Shown: one piece after another, positions 47,792 through 57,996 of the stretch
Position numbering within the stretch: the first letter of the stretch is position 1
Layout: every line of letters begins with the position of its first letter
Source of the DNA: Luteimonas galliterrae
GTDB taxonomy: Bacteria > Pseudomonadota > Gammaproteobacteria > Xanthomonadales > Xanthomonadaceae
Assembly: GCF_023374055.1 (NCBI RefSeq)
Contig: NZ_JAMBEP010000001.1
Span: forward strand, 1,736,001 to 1,800,000
DNA: 64,000 nucleotides
Direction: 5' to 3'
Notes under the pieces: model-generated
Database searches by the model: none
What the model was told of the DNA's origin: nothing
What the model saw: only the letters and a program-made list of their open reading frames with translations
Program-made: the position numbers and the translations under genes

Positions 47792-49438
47792 ATGAGCGAG
47801 AACAACGAAACGATGAACACGGACGCGGTGACCCAGCCCGAGGCCGAACGCGACGTCATGGAATACGATGTGGTCGCTGTCGGCGCCGGTCCGGCCGGGC
47901 TGTCGTTCGCGATCCGCCTCAAGCAACTCAATCCGGACCTGTCGGTCTGCGTGATCGAGAAAGGCGCGACGGTCGGCGCGCATATCCTGTCAGGCGCGGT
48001 GATCGAGCCCGGTCCGCTGGATGCGCTGCTGCCCGGCTGGCGCGACGCGCCGCCGCCGATCTGCGTGCCCGCCACCGAAGACGAATTCTGGCTGCTGACC
48101 AAGACCGGCGAATACAAGCTCCCGATTCCGCCCGGCATGCACAACAAAGGCAACTTCATCGTCAGTCTGGGCGCGCTGTGCGCGTGGCTGGCGCCGCAGG
48201 CCGAGGCGCTGGGCGTGGAGATCTATCCCGGCTTCGCCGCCGCCGAAACGCTGCACGACGGCGACGGAAAGGTCGTCGGCGTGCGTATCGGCGACATGGG
48301 CGTGGCCAAGGACGGTTCGCACAAGCCCGGCTACACCGCCGGCATCGACATCCGCGCCAAGGTCACCGTGCTCGCCGAAGGCGCGCGCGGACATCTGACC
48401 AAGCGGCTGGTGAAGCGCTTCGGGCTGGACAAGGACAGCGATCCGCAGGGCTATTCGATCGGCATCAAGGAACTGTGGCAGGTGCCGGCCGGGCGCGTGT
48501 CGCCGGGCAAGATCGTGCACAGCTTCGGCTGGCCTGCCGACAACCGCATTTACGGCGGCAGCTTCCTGTATCACCTGGACAAGGACCGCATCGCGCTGGG
48601 CTACGTGAGCGGCCTCGACTACCGCGATCCGGACTACAAGCCCTGGGAAGCCTTCCAGCAGTGGAAGAACCATCCGACGGTCAAGTCGCTGCTCGAAGGC
48701 GGCAATGTGCTGTCGGCCGGCGCGCGCGCCATCGTCACCGGCGGCTGGCAGTCGCTGCCGCGAACAGAGATGCCCGGCGCATTGCTGATCGGCGATACCG
48801 CGGGCCTGTTGAACGTGCCCAAGATCAAGGGCACCCACCAGGCGATCCGCAGCGGCATGCTCGCCGCCGAGCATCTGGCGCAAACGCTGGACTGCGCCGG
48901 CTACGACGCCAAGCTGCGCGCCTCGGATGCGATGAAGGAGTTGCGCAAAGTGCGCAACGTCAAGCCGGGCTTCAAGCGCGGGCTATGGTTCGGCATGTTG
49001 AACGCCGCCTGGGAAACGGTCACCGGCGGCCTGTCGCCGTGGACGCTGAAGAACAAGCCGGACTGGTCCTCGCTGGAGAAGCTGGGCGGGCACGAACGGC
49101 CCAAGCGCGATTACGTGCAGCGCGATCTGCCGCCGCGCGACCGCCTGCAAGGCGTCTACTACGCCGCCACGGCGCACGACGAAGACCAGCCGGTACACCT
49201 GCGGGTCGCCGACACCGACATCTGCGTCACCCGCTGCACCGAGGAATACGGCAATCCGTGCACCCGTTTCTGCCCCGCCGCCGTCTACGAGATCGTCGAC
49301 GACGGCGCCGGCAAACGCCTGCAGATCAACGCCGCCAACTGCGTGCACTGCAAGACCTGCGACATCAAGGATCCGTACGAGATCATCAATTGGGTGACGC
49401 CGGAAGGCGGGTCCGGGCCCAACTACCAGAACCTGTGA
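47792..49438 (+). CDS. Electron transfer flavoprotein-ubiquinone oxidoreductase
   Basis: Passes electrons from reduced ETF to ubiquinone at the inner membrane. The 548-residue protein has the FAD-binding EYDVVAVGAGPAGLSFAIRL (about residues 24-43), IEKGATVGAHILSGAVIEP, the ubiquinone domain region with GWPADNRIYGGSFLYHL, and a C-terminal 4Fe-4S module with CTRFCPAAVYEI and CVHCKTCDIKDPYEIINW. The ATG at 47792 gives MSENNETMN; the upstream open frame to 47735 is not family-like. Its partner ETF genes lie at 59126-60810. Confidence 0.95.
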   Translation: MSENNETMNTDAVTQPEAERDVMEYDVVAVGAGPAGLSFAIRLKQLNPDLSVCVIEKGATVGAHILSGAVIEPGPLDALLPGWRDAPPPICVPATEDEFWLLTKTGEYKLPIPPGMHNKGNFIVSLGALCAWLAPQAEALGVEIYPGFAAAETLHDGDGKVVGVRIGDMGVAKDGSHKPGYTAGIDIRAKVTVLAEGARGHLTKRLVKRFGLDKDSDPQGYSIGIKELWQVPAGRVSPGKIVHSFGWPADNRIYGGSFLYHLDKDRIALGYVSGLDYRDPDYKPWEAFQQWKNHPTVKSLLEGGNVLSAGARAIVTGGWQSLPRTEMPGALLIGDTAGLLNVPKIKGTHQAIRSGMLAAEHLAQTLDCAGYDAKLRASDAMKELRKVRNVKPGFKRGLWFGMLNAAWETVTGGLSPWTLKNKPDWSSLEKLGGHERPKRDYVQRDLPPRDRLQGVYYAATAHDEDQPVHLRVADTDICVTRCTEEYGNPCTRFCPAAVYEIVDDGAGKRLQINAANCVHCKTCDIKDPYEIINWVTPEGGSGPNYQNL

Positions 49439-49517
49439 GTGCAGGCGGCACCCGGACGCCGGCGAAGCCGGCATCCATGCGTTGGCGAAAAAGCGGCCGG
49501 CGCGATCCGGCGGCGGA

Positions 49518-51914
49518 TCACTTCAGCGGGAAAGGCGTCCAGCCGGTGAGCGTGGTCACCGACTGGCTGACGTAGCCGCCGTTGCTCTGCCCCAACCACA
49601 GCGTTACTTGGCCGCCGGCGCCTTGCCATGCGATATCGACGCGGCCGTTGCCGTCCATGTCGCCGCTGCCGACGACATTCAAGCCGCTGGCGGCCGCGAA
49701 CGAAGCCGAGCCCGCGATCGTCGAGCCGTTCATCAACCAATATGCGAACCTGCCCGTATTCGGCTGGCGCCACAACAAGTCGGCCTTGCCGTCGGCATTC
49801 ACGTCACCAGTACCCGCGAATGTCCACTGCGGGTCGATGACTACGATGCTCTGGGTGACGAAAGCGCCTGAAGTCTGGGCGAGCGAGACGGAGGTTTGGC
49901 CGGCGCTGTTCTGCCAAATGACGTCCGTCCGGCCATTACCGTCCAGATCGCCGGTGCCAAGCCCCGTATAGGAGGCACTGGCGGGGAATGCGGTCGCGGT
50001 GGTGATGGTCGGGCCGTTCATCAGCCAATAGGCGAATTGGCCGGTGCTCGTATTCCGCCAGAACAGGTCGGTCTTGCCGTCGGCATTCACGTCGCCTGTG
50101 CCCAGCGGTCTCCACGCGGCGCTCAGGGTCTGGATCACCTGTGTGCTGAAGCCACCCGACGATTGCCCGAACGAAATCGCGACTTGGCCACTGACGCTGT
50201 GCCAAACGATGTCCGCGCGGCCGTTGCCGTCCATGTCGCCAGTACCGACCGCAGCGTAAGAACTGCTTCCGTCGAATGCCACCGCGCTGGTGATGGCGGC
50301 GCCGTTCATCAGCCAATAGGCGAATCTGGCCGTGCTCGGCTGGCGCCAGAACAGGTCCGACCTGCCGTCGCCGTTGACGTCGTTGCGTTTCATCGTCGGC
50401 GATACCGCGGCACGGAACGTCGCGATGATCGGCATCGTCTGGTTCATGCTACGCGCGTTGTCGGCCGAATTGGCCACGCCGGTAGCGCGGCCGCTGTATT
50501 GCACGGCCGGATTGGCGAAATGGCGGATCGCGAACTGGTTGCTGCCGGCGAGCCGGTAGGCCATCACCGTATAGAAGCCGTTCGTCGTGGATTCCCGGTA
50601 GCCGTAGGAATAGGCATGCGCGCCGGCACTGGAACTGTCATCGACATTGTGGGCTTGGCCCATGTTGTGGCCGAATTCGTGCGCCAGCGATTCGTCCCGG
50701 CAGAAATAGGTGTTGCCGTCGCCTTCATCCACATCCGAACCGTCGCTGACCACCGAATAGCCATAGGGCTCATCGGCCTGCACGATCGGGGTCTGGTCGC
50801 CGCCGATCAGCCAGGCGATGCCGCAGCCGGCGTTCTCCGGCGTGCGGAAGTCGCGCACGAGCGCGACCAGATCGGCGCCGAGCGTGTTGCGCGCCGCACG
50901 CAAACCGGCGAAGGCCGGGTCGGGCGGAATCGGTCCGTTGTCGTTGAAACCGCTCAGCTTTTCCAGAGCGATACCGTTGTCGTTGGCGTCGGTGTACGTG
51001 ACCGCGACCGTGCCGACCAGGCGAAGCCGCGCACTGACGGCGCTGTTGACGTAGGCCTGGTTAGCGATGTCGACCAGGTTGGTGAGCCTGGTGACCGCCT
51101 GAGACTGGCCGCCGTATGCCGAGGCGAAACCGTTGGTGTAACCGAGCAACACGTCCACCGTGGTCTGTGCGGCCGCGGCGGCCGCCGCGGATGTGTTGGC
51201 CTGCGGATTGGCGGCGACAGCCTTGTCCGCGGCCGCCCCGATGGCGAGCTTGGGCGGGATGAAGTAATCCGGCTTGCCGGAGGCGCGCATGGCAGCGTGA
51301 TCGGCGTCCACCACCTTGTCGCTGTCCGTCTCCACCAGCCAGGAACGGCCGCCGGCCATCGTCAGGCGCAGCGGTTCTTCGCCATCGAGGGGAATGCTGC
51401 CGAAAACCGCCTTGGCGCCGAAGGTGATGACGGCATCCGCGCCGCTGGCGTCGCGGCCTATCCAGGTCCAGTTGCCGTCGGGATGCTCGATATGGCGCTC
51501 GTAGGCGAGGTCGACCGGTTCGCCGTTGGGCGCCACCAACTTTATCTGCCCACCGATGCGCGCTGCCTTGAGGGCGTGCTCTTCGCTCAAGCGCACCGAA
51601 TAGGCGCGGTAGGCGCCGCTGATGCGGGGCTTGGTGCGGCGGTCGTAAGCCGCCAGCGCGCCGCGATCGGGCAAGGAGGCGAAAGTGCCCGAGGCCGGCA
51701 AAGCAGCGGCACGGGAAGCCATTGCCATGCGTGCGATTCCGTCGGCGCTCTGCGGATGTACGGCGTCGCCTGCGGCGCCCATTCGGGCCGCCCGGCCAGG
51801 ATCCCACTCCGAAGTGCAGCCCGCCATCAGGCCCAGAAGGGCCGCGCCCATTACGAATCTGGAAATCACGACTGCTCTACCCCCGGATGAACGGACACAG
51901 GATACGGTCAGCAT
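49518..51914 (-). CDS. Secreted reprolysin-like zinc metalloprotease with FG-GAP/VCBS-type C-terminal repeats
   Basis: A 798-residue lipoprotein or secreted enzyme. The signal ends in LLGLMAGC, a lipobox. A pro-region spans to about residue 210. The metzincin catalytic domain has HEFGHNMGQAHN (zinc HExxHxxGxxH, about residue 411) and the Met-turn YTVMAYR. The C-terminal third holds three repeats of about 90 residues, each with a DxNxDGxxD calcium-type loop (DVNADGKTDLFWR) and FAYWLMNG. Their DNA is also closely similar. The start is uncertain: GTG at 51869 would also keep the signal. It is probably exported for protein degradation. Confidence 0.88.
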   Translation of the reverse strand: MLTVSCVRSSGGRAVVISRFVMGAALLGLMAGCTSEWDPGRAARMGAAGDAVHPQSADGIARMAMASRAAALPASGTFASLPDRGALAAYDRRTKPRISGAYRAYSVRLSEEHALKAARIGGQIKLVAPNGEPVDLAYERHIEHPDGNWTWIGRDASGADAVITFGAKAVFGSIPLDGEEPLRLTMAGGRSWLVETDSDKVVDADHAAMRASGKPDYFIPPKLAIGAAADKAVAANPQANTSAAAAAAAQTTVDVLLGYTNGFASAYGGQSQAVTRLTNLVDIANQAYVNSAVSARLRLVGTVAVTYTDANDNGIALEKLSGFNDNGPIPPDPAFAGLRAARNTLGADLVALVRDFRTPENAGCGIAWLIGGDQTPIVQADEPYGYSVVSDGSDVDEGDGNTYFCRDESLAHEFGHNMGQAHNVDDSSSAGAHAYSYGYRESTTNGFYTVMAYRLAGSNQFAIRHFANPAVQYSGRATGVANSADNARSMNQTMPIIATFRAAVSPTMKRNDVNGDGRSDLFWRQPSTARFAYWLMNGAAITSAVAFDGSSSYAAVGTGDMDGNGRADIVWHSVSGQVAISFGQSSGGFSTQVIQTLSAAWRPLGTGDVNADGKTDLFWRNTSTGQFAYWLMNGPTITTATAFPASASYTGLGTGDLDGNGRTDVIWQNSAGQTSVSLAQTSGAFVTQSIVVIDPQWTFAGTGDVNADGKADLLWRQPNTGRFAYWLMNGSTIAGSASFAAASGLNVVGSGDMDGNGRVDIAWQGAGGQVTLWLGQSNGGYVSQSVTTLTGWTPFPLK

Positions 51915-52034
51915 CCATACGATTCATCCTAACTTTGGATAGGGCATTGAGCCAGACCTATCGCGACGAAAGCCTGAACATACGGCCGGCGGCGGCGAAA
52001 TGTGCGCTGGTTGGCTATTGCGGCCCGTTCACGT

Positions 52035-52664
52035 TCAACCGCGGAAGGGCGTTCCGGTCTTTTCGCGCAGCTCTACGGCACTGACGCCGGGCGCCGTCTC
52101 GACCAACACCAGTCCGTCCTCGGTCACATCCATCACCGCCAGCTCGGTGATGATGCGGTTGACGACACCCACGCCGGTCAGCGGCAGCGTGCATTCGGGC
52201 AGGATCTTGTGTTCGCCGTTCTTGGCGGTGTGCTCCATCAGCACCACGACGCGCTTCACGCCGGCGACGAGGTCCATCGCGCCGCCCATGCCCTTGACCA
52301 TCTTGCCCGGCACCATCCAGTTGGCCAAGTCTCCCTTGTCGGTTACTTGCATAGCGCCGAGGATGGCCAGGTCGATATGGCCGCCACGGATCATCGCGAA
52401 GCTGTCGTGGCTGCCGAAATAGCTCGCGCCCTTGCGCGCGGTGACGGTCTGCTTGCCGGCGTTGATCAGGTCGGCGTCGACTTCGGCTTCGGTCGGGAAC
52501 GGGCCGATGCCGAGCAGGCCGTTTTCGGACTGCAGCCACACGTCCACGCCGTCGGGAATGAAGTTGGCCACCAGCGTCGGCAGGCCGATGCCGAGATTGA
52601 CGTAGGCGCCGTCGGTGAGCTCCTGCGCGGCGCGTTGCGCCATTTGGTCGCGGGTCCAGGGCAT
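52035..52664 (-). CDS. scoB: 3-oxoacid CoA-transferase, subunit B
   Basis: One half of the succinyl-CoA:3-ketoacid CoA-transferase, which swaps CoA between succinate and acetoacetate. The 209-residue protein has [31 protein letters not shown] with the catalytic glutamate in SENG, and [14 protein letters not shown], which fit the beta chain. Subunit A lies 17 bases upstream. A poly-3-hydroxybutyrate or ketone-body route is implied. Confidence 0.92.
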   Translation of the reverse strand: MPWTRDQMAQRAAQELTDGAYVNLGIGLPTLVANFIPDGVDVWLQSENGLLGIGPFPTEAEVDADLINAGKQTVTARKGASYFGSHDSFAMIRGGHIDLAILGAMQVTDKGDLANWMVPGKMVKGMGGAMDLVAGVKRVVVLMEHTAKNGEHKILPECTLPLTGVGVVNRIITELAVMDVTEDGLVLVETAPGVSAVELREKTGTPFRG

Positions 52665-52680
52665 GTCGGTTCCTTGGTGG

Positions 52681-53397
52681 TCAGGCGGCGCGCACGGTGC
52701 GCTGTTCGATCCGCTTTTCCGGATTCGGGTTATGGACGATGCCGTCCACGTAGATGCCGGGCAGATGCACGTGATCGGGATCGATCGCGCCGATTTCGAC
52801 CACTTCCTCGACCTCGGCGAGGCAGATCTTGCCGGCCATCGCCACAGCGGGATTGAAATTGCGCGCGGTCTTGCGGAACACCAGGTTCCCGGATTTATCC
52901 GCTTTCCAGGCCTTGACCAGCGAGACATCGGCCTTCAGCGCTGTTTCCATCACGTAATGGTGGCCGTCGAATTCGCGGGTTTCCTTGCCTTCGGCCACCA
53001 CCGTCCCGTAGCCGGTGCGGGTGAAAAAGGCGGGAATGCCTGCGCCGCCGGCGCGCAGGCGCTCGGCGAGGGTGCCCTGGGGATTGAATTCGAGTTCGAG
53101 TTCGCCCGACAGGAATTGGCGCTCGAACTCCTTGTTCTCGCCGACGTAGGACGAAATCATCTTCTTGATCTGCCGCGTCTCCAACAACAGGCCCAGGCCG
53201 AAACCGTCGACGCCGGCGTTGTTCGAGATCACCGTCAAACCCTTGACTCCGCTATCGCGCAGTGCGGCGATCAGCGCTTCGGGAATGCCGCACAGGCCGA
53301 AGCCGCCGACCGCGAGCGTCTGTCCGTCGGCGACCACGCCTCGCAGCGCTTCTTCGGCGCCGGCCCTGACCTTGTTCTTGCGTGCGGCATCGCCCAT
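52681..53397 (-). CDS. scoA: 3-oxoacid CoA-transferase, subunit A
   Basis: Alpha chain of the same CoA-transferase. The 238-residue protein shows [77 protein letters not shown] and [29 protein letters not shown] box lies 27 bases before the ATG at 53397, with a cggag site near the start. A shorter start a few codons in is possible. Confidence 0.92.
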   Translation of the reverse strand: MGDAARKNKVRAGAEEALRGVVADGQTLAVGGFGLCGIPEALIAALRDSGVKGLTVISNNAGVDGFGLGLLLETRQIKKMISSYVGENKEFERQFLSGELELEFNPQGTLAERLRAGGAGIPAFFTRTGYGTVVAEGKETREFDGHHYVMETALKADVSLVKAWKADKSGNLVFRKTARNFNPAVAMAGKICLAEVEEVVEIGAIDPDHVHLPGIYVDGIVHNPNPEKRIEQRTVRAA

Positions 53398-53424
53398 GGA
53401 ACGGCTCCGTTGCGTGATGGCGGC

Positions 53425-53430
53425 ATTTTA
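53425..53430 (-). promoter_or_regulatory. Candidate -10 box for scoAB
   Basis: TAAAAT on the minus strand, 27 bases before the scoA ATG. It shares the divergent gap with the ATP-grasp promoter. Confidence 0.45.
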
Positions 53431-53488
53431 GCCCGCCGGAGCGTCGCAAGGCACCGGACTTTCGGGCAATGGCCGCACGACGGCACGC

Positions 53489-53494
53489 TAGAAT
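53489..53494 (+). promoter_or_regulatory. -10 box, predicted leaderless start of the ATP-grasp gene
   Basis: TAGAAT, then ccgcgg, then the ATG at 53501. No ribosome binding site precedes it. Confidence 0.55.
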
Positions 53495-53500
53495 CCGCGG

Positions 53501-54436
53501 ATGACCCGCATCGCCTTAGCCACCGCCATCGCCGCCACCGGCCTTGACGACGACATGCCTTCCCTGCTGGCCGCCTGCGCCAGGGCCGGACTTTCGGCGC
53601 AAGCGCTGGCATGGGACGACCCCACCGTGAGCTGGCATCGTTTCGATGCCGTGCTGCTGCGTTCGCCGTGGGACTACACCGAGCGGCTGTCCGAATTCCT
53701 GGCGTGGTGCGAACGGGTGGACCGCGTCTCGCGCCTGCTCAACCCGTTGCCTGTGCTGCGCTGGAATACCGACAAGCATTACCTCGCCCAACTCGCGGCC
53801 CGCGGCGTTCCGGTGGTGCCCAGCGTTTTCGTCGAACCCGACATGGAGCCGATGCCGAGCCTGCAGGCCTTCCTCGCCGGCCATCCGGATGCCGGCGAGT
53901 TCGTGGTCAAGCCTGCGGTCAGCGCCGGTTCGCGCGATACCCAGCGCTATTCGCGCGCCCAGGAATTCGCTGCCGCCAACCATGTCGGCAGGCTGCTGGA
54001 CGCCGGGCGCAGCGTGCTGTTGCAGCCGTATCTGGCATCCGTGGATCGCGACGGCGAGACGGCGCTGATGCATTTCGACGGCGAATTCAGCCATGCCATC
54101 CGCAAGGGCCCGTTGTTGCGGCCGGACCAAGGCGCGACCGAAGCGTTGTTCGCGGCCGAGGCGATCGTGCCGCGCACGCCGGGCGACGACGAAAAAGCGC
54201 TGGCGCGCGACGTGCTGGCCGCCATGTCCCAGCTACTGACCCTGGATGCGCCGCTGCCGTATGCGCGCGTCGACCTGATCCGCGATGCGGACGGCGCGCC
54301 GCGCCTGCTGGAACTGGAGTTGTGCGAGCCGTCCTTGTTCTTCGATCACGCCCCGGGCAGCGCCGACGCTTTCGTGAAGCTGCTGGCCGAGCGACTCATC
54401 GGTTCCTCGCGAAAAAAACGACGCGCCGCTCTGTAG
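53501..54436 (+). CDS. ATP-grasp ligase, DcsG-like family
   Basis: A 311-residue ATP-grasp enzyme of the type that joins an amine to a carboxylate with ATP. It has RIALATAIAATGLDDDMPSLL, AWDDPTVSWHRFDAVLLRSPWDYTERLSEFLAW and LRWNTDKHYLAQLAARGVPVVP, then the nucleotide-binding VVKPAVSAGSRDTQRY and ARVDLIRDADGAPRLLELELCEPSLF with metal ligands. The D-cycloserine ligase DcsG is a relative, but the reaction here is unknown. The final KKRRAAL and the stop codon lie in repeat sequence, so the natural end may have been earlier. Confidence 0.8.
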   Translation: MTRIALATAIAATGLDDDMPSLLAACARAGLSAQALAWDDPTVSWHRFDAVLLRSPWDYTERLSEFLAWCERVDRVSRLLNPLPVLRWNTDKHYLAQLAARGVPVVPSVFVEPDMEPMPSLQAFLAGHPDAGEFVVKPAVSAGSRDTQRYSRAQEFAAANHVGRLLDAGRSVLLQPYLASVDRDGETALMHFDGEFSHAIRKGPLLRPDQGATEALFAAEAIVPRTPGDDEKALARDVLAAMSQLLTLDAPLPYARVDLIRDADGAPRLLELELCEPSLFFDHAPGSADAFVKLLAERLIGSSRKKRRAAL

Positions 54437-54567
54437 AGCGGGGCTTGCGCCGCTGCTCCGCGCAGGTGCGAATTTATTCGCGCGCTTTTGCTTCATTCGG
54501 TGAAAAACGTGCGAATGAATTCGCACCTGCGAAAGCAAAAGCAGCGGCGCAAGCCCCGCTCTACAAA
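54432..54567. repeat. Nested inverted repeat between the ATP-grasp gene and manC
   Basis: The outer arms gtagagcggggcttgcgccg (54434-) and cggcgcaagccccgctctac (ending near 54564) enclose gcaggtgcgaattt... and its inverse gaattcgcacctgc. The left arm gives the stop codon of the ATP-grasp gene. Confidence 0.8.
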
Positions 54568-54576
54568 ACCCGATGC

Positions 54577-55986
54577 TCAGCTGCGGCCGTACACGTCTTC
54601 CAGGCGGACGATATCGTCCTCGCCCAGATAGCCGCCCGACTGCACTTCGATCAGCTCGACCGGCTCGGTGCCGCGATTGCGCAGGCGGTGCACGCTGCCG
54701 AGCGGAATGTAGGTACTCTGGTTTTCGCGCAGGTCGAACACCCTGTCGTCGCAGGTCACCTCGGCCGTGCCCGACACGACGATCCAGTGTTCGGCCCGAT
54801 GCGCGTGCTTCTGCAGGCTGAGCGCGGCGCCGGGCTTGACCACGATGCGCTTGACCTGGAAGCGCTCGCCCATGTCGATGGAATCGTAGCTGCCCCACGG
54901 GCGGTACACCTTGCGGTGGAACAGATGTTCCTGGCGGCCGGCGGCTTTGAGCTTGTCGACGATCGCTTTGACGTCCTGCACGCGGTCCTTGCGCGCCACC
55001 AGGGTCGCATCCGGGGTATCGACGATGATCAGCTCCTCGACGCCGATCGTCGCGATCATGCGCCGGGCCGACGCATGTACCAGGCTGTCGCGCGTGTCGA
55101 TGGAAATGACGTCGCCGTCGTAGAGATTGCCGTCGGCGTCGCGCTCGGCGACCGACCACAGCGACGACCACGAACCGATGTCGCTCCAGCCGCAACTCAC
55201 CGGCACGACGGCGGCGCGTTCGGTCTTTTCCATCACCGCGTAGTCGATGGAATCGTTGGGGCTCTCGGCGAAGGCCTGCTTGCCGACGCGGATGAAGTCC
55301 AGGTCCGCCTCGGCGTCCGCGTAGGCGTTGCGGACGGCGTCGAGCATGGCCGGCGCGTGCCGCGACAGTTCGTCCAGATAGCGCTGCGCCTTGAACAGGA
55401 ACATGCCCGAATTCCAGGCGTAGCTTCCTTCGGCGAGATAGCGCTCGGCCGTGGCCTGATCGGGTTTCTCGACGAAACGTTCGATCCGGTAGCCGCCCTC
55501 CAGCGCCTCGCCGCGGAGGATGTAGCCGTAACCGGTTTCGGCGTAATCGGGCTGGATGCCGAAAGTCACCAGCCAGCCTTGTTCGGCCAACGACGCGGCG
55601 CGCACGATGGCTTCGCGGAAAGCGGCCTCGTCTTCGATCAGGTGGTCGGCGGGGAGCACCAACATCGTGGCGTCCGGATCCTTGGCGATCAGGTGCTGGG
55701 CCGCAAGCGCGATCGCCGGCGCGGTATTGCGCGCGATCGGCTCGAGCAGGATGCCGCCGTTGCCGACGCCGATCGCCTGCAACTGTTCGCCGACCATGAA
55801 GCGGTGATCCTCGCTGCATACCGTGACCGGCAATTGCACGTCCGGCAAGGCTTCGGCGCGGCGTATGGTCTCTTGGAACAGCGACAGATCGCCGACCAGC
55901 GCCAGGAACTGCTTGGGCAGGTTCTGCCGCGAGAGCGGCCAGAGCCGCGAACCGCTGCCGCCACTGAGGATTACCGGATGGAGCAT
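54577..55986 (-). CDS. manC: Mannose-1-phosphate guanylyltransferase/mannose-6-phosphate isomerase
   Basis: Makes GDP-mannose for polysaccharides (xanB in Xanthomonas). The 469-residue protein has the GTP-binding VILSGGSGSRLWPLSR (about residues 4-19) and FVEKPDQATAERYL in the nucleotidyltransferase half. The C-terminal cupin isomerase half has RPWGSYDSID, VVKPGAALSLQKHAHRAEHWIVVSGTA and STYIPLGSVHRLRN. The ATG at 55986 has a cgagag site; a TAAACT -10 box lies at 56023-56028. It fits the polysaccharide genes at the right edge of the window. Confidence 0.95.
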   Translation of the reverse strand: MLHPVILSGGSGSRLWPLSRQNLPKQFLALVGDLSLFQETIRRAEALPDVQLPVTVCSEDHRFMVGEQLQAIGVGNGGILLEPIARNTAPAIALAAQHLIAKDPDATMLVLPADHLIEDEAAFREAIVRAASLAEQGWLVTFGIQPDYAETGYGYILRGEALEGGYRIERFVEKPDQATAERYLAEGSYAWNSGMFLFKAQRYLDELSRHAPAMLDAVRNAYADAEADLDFIRVGKQAFAESPNDSIDYAVMEKTERAAVVPVSCGWSDIGSWSSLWSVAERDADGNLYDGDVISIDTRDSLVHASARRMIATIGVEELIIVDTPDATLVARKDRVQDVKAIVDKLKAAGRQEHLFHRKVYRPWGSYDSIDMGERFQVKRIVVKPGAALSLQKHAHRAEHWIVVSGTAEVTCDDRVFDLRENQSTYIPLGSVHRLRNRGTEPVELIEVQSGGYLGEDDIVRLEDVYGRS

Positions 55987-56022
55987 AGAAGCACTCTCGC
56001 GGGGCATGGGCCCGGGCCCGCT

Positions 56023-56028
56023 AGTTTA
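56023..56028 (-). promoter_or_regulatory. Candidate -10 box for manC
   Basis: TAAACT on the minus strand, 36 bases before the manC ATG. It overlaps a TATAAA. Confidence 0.4.
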
Positions 56029-56106
56029 TATGCCGCTGGAGTTTCCGGCATTGGGCGCCGGAAATCGCTGTTAATGCTGGTTTCATGCCTGCGGATGGAA
56101 CCGCAA

Positions 56107-57996
56107 TCAGTCCGCGCGCAGCACAGCGGCCGCCAGGCGCTCGGCCAGCGCTTCGGCCGTGTTCTCCCCGGTATCGAGCACGAATTCCGCCGCCTCGGGC
56201 GTCTCGTACGGCGAATCTATGCCGGTGAAGTTTTTGATGAGGCCGGCGCGCGCTTTGGCATAAAGGCCTTTCTCATCGCGCTTTTCCGCGACTTCGAGCG
56301 GCGTGTCCACGAACACTTCGAGAAATTCGCCATCCGCGAACAGGTCGCGCGCCATGCGGCGCTCGGCGCGGAACGGGGAGATGAAGCTCACCAGCACGAT
56401 CAGCCCGGCGTCGACCATCAGCTTGGCCACTTCCGCCACGCGACGTATGTTTTCGACACGGTCCTCGTCGGTGAAGCCCAGATCCTTGTTGAGGCCATGG
56501 CGCACGTTGTCGCCGTCGAGCAGATACGTGTGGTGGCCCGCGGCAAGCAAGCGCTTCTCCACCAGGTTGGCGATGGTCGACTTGCCCGAGCCGGACAGGC
56601 CGGTGAACCACAGGCAGCGCGCCTGCTGTCCCTTGATCCGCGCGCGCGCGGCCTGGTCGACATCGACGTGCTGCCAATGGATGTTGGCGGCGCGGCGCAA
56701 CGCGAAGTCGATCGTTCCGGCCGCGACGGTAGCGTTGTCCTGCCGGTCGATCAGGACGAAGCCGCCGAGCTCGCGATTGTCGGCATAGGCCTCGAAGGCG
56801 ATGGGTTCGTCGAGGTACAAATTGCAATAGCCGACTTCGTTCAACTCAAGATGCTTGGCCGCCAGCTGCTTCTGGGTGTTGACGTCGACCTTGTGCTTGA
56901 TCTCCGTGATCTGCGCGGCGACGGTGCGCGCGCCGATTTTCAGCCAGTACGAGCGGCCCGGCAGCAGCGGCTGTTCGCCCATCCACAGCACGTGTGCGGC
57001 GAACTGGTCGGCGACCTGCGGCGGATCGGATGCGGCCGCGATCACGTCGCCGCGGCTGATGTCGATTTCGTCGGCGAGGGTGAGCGTCACCGCCCGACCC
57101 GCGCCGGCGCGAGCCAGGTCGCCGTCGGCGGTAACGATGCGCGCGACGCGCGAGCGGCGTCCCGACGGCAGCGCCACCACGCCCGCGCCCGGAGCGATTT
57201 CGCCCGCGGCCACGGTGCCGGCGAAGCCGCGGAAATTCTGGTCGGGCCGCGAGACCCATTGCACCGGCATGCGGAACCCGATGTCGCGCGCGTCGTCGGC
57301 CGCGTCGACTTCTTCGAGATGCCCGAGCAGCGCCGGCCCGCGGTACCAGGGCATCGCCGGCGAAAGCGCCAGCACGTTGTCGCCTTTCAGCGCCGATACC
57401 GGAATCGGAACCACATTATGGATGCCGAGCTGCGCGGCGAGCTCGCGGTAACCGTCGACGATGCCGTCGAATACGGCCTGGTCGTAACCGACCAGGTCCA
57501 TCTTGTTCACCGCCAGCACGACGTGGCGGATGCCCAACAACGAGGCGATATAGCTGTGCCGACGGGTCTGGGTCAGCAGGCCTTTGCGTGCGTCGACCAG
57601 CACCACCGCCAGTTCCGCGGTGGAAGCGCCGGTAGCCATGTTGCGCGTGTACTGCTCGTGGCCCGGGCAGTCGGCGACGATGAATTTGCGCTTGTCGGTG
57701 CCGAAGAAACGGTAGGCGACGTCGATGGTGATGCCCTGCTCGCGTTCGGCGGACAGGCCGTCGACCAGCAGTGCGAAGTCGATTTCGCCGTTCTGGGTGC
57801 CGAAACGCAGGCTGTCCGATTGCAGCGCGGCCAGCTGGTCGTCCAACAGCAGCTTGCTGTCGTGCAGCAGCCGGCCGATCAGCGTGCTCTTGCCGTCGTC
57901 GACGCTGCCGCAGGTGATGAAGCGCAGCAGACGCTTGCTTTCGTGCTGCCGCAGGTAGGCCGCGACCGCCGCGGAGGCTTCTTCGTTGCGCGCCAT
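56107..57996 (-). CDS. cysNC: Bifunctional sulfate adenylyltransferase subunit 1/adenylylsulfate kinase (CysN-CysC fusion)
   Basis: The N-terminal part is the GTPase subunit of ATP sulfurylase ([39 protein letters not shown]). The C-terminal part (about residues 440-629) is APS kinase with [18 protein letters not shown]. The 629-residue protein thus makes PAPS. The ATG at 57996 overlaps the cysD stop by one base (TGATG). Fusion of N and C is common in xanthomonads and rhizobia; E. coli has them separate. In rhizobia a similar pair, nodPQ, supplies sulfate to surface glycans. Confidence 0.95.
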   Translation of the reverse strand: MARNEEASAAVAAYLRQHESKRLLRFITCGSVDDGKSTLIGRLLHDSKLLLDDQLAALQSDSLRFGTQNGEIDFALLVDGLSAEREQGITIDVAYRFFGTDKRKFIVADCPGHEQYTRNMATGASTAELAVVLVDARKGLLTQTRRHSYIASLLGIRHVVLAVNKMDLVGYDQAVFDGIVDGYRELAAQLGIHNVVPIPVSALKGDNVLALSPAMPWYRGPALLGHLEEVDAADDARDIGFRMPVQWVSRPDQNFRGFAGTVAAGEIAPGAGVVALPSGRRSRVARIVTADGDLARAGAGRAVTLTLADEIDISRGDVIAAASDPPQVADQFAAHVLWMGEQPLLPGRSYWLKIGARTVAAQITEIKHKVDVNTQKQLAAKHLELNEVGYCNLYLDEPIAFEAYADNRELGGFVLIDRQDNATVAAGTIDFALRRAANIHWQHVDVDQAARARIKGQQARCLWFTGLSGSGKSTIANLVEKRLLAAGHHTYLLDGDNVRHGLNKDLGFTDEDRVENIRRVAEVAKLMVDAGLIVLVSFISPFRAERRMARDLFADGEFLEVFVDTPLEVAEKRDEKGLYAKARAGLIKNFTGIDSPYETPEAAEFVLDTGENTAEALAERLAAAVLRAD

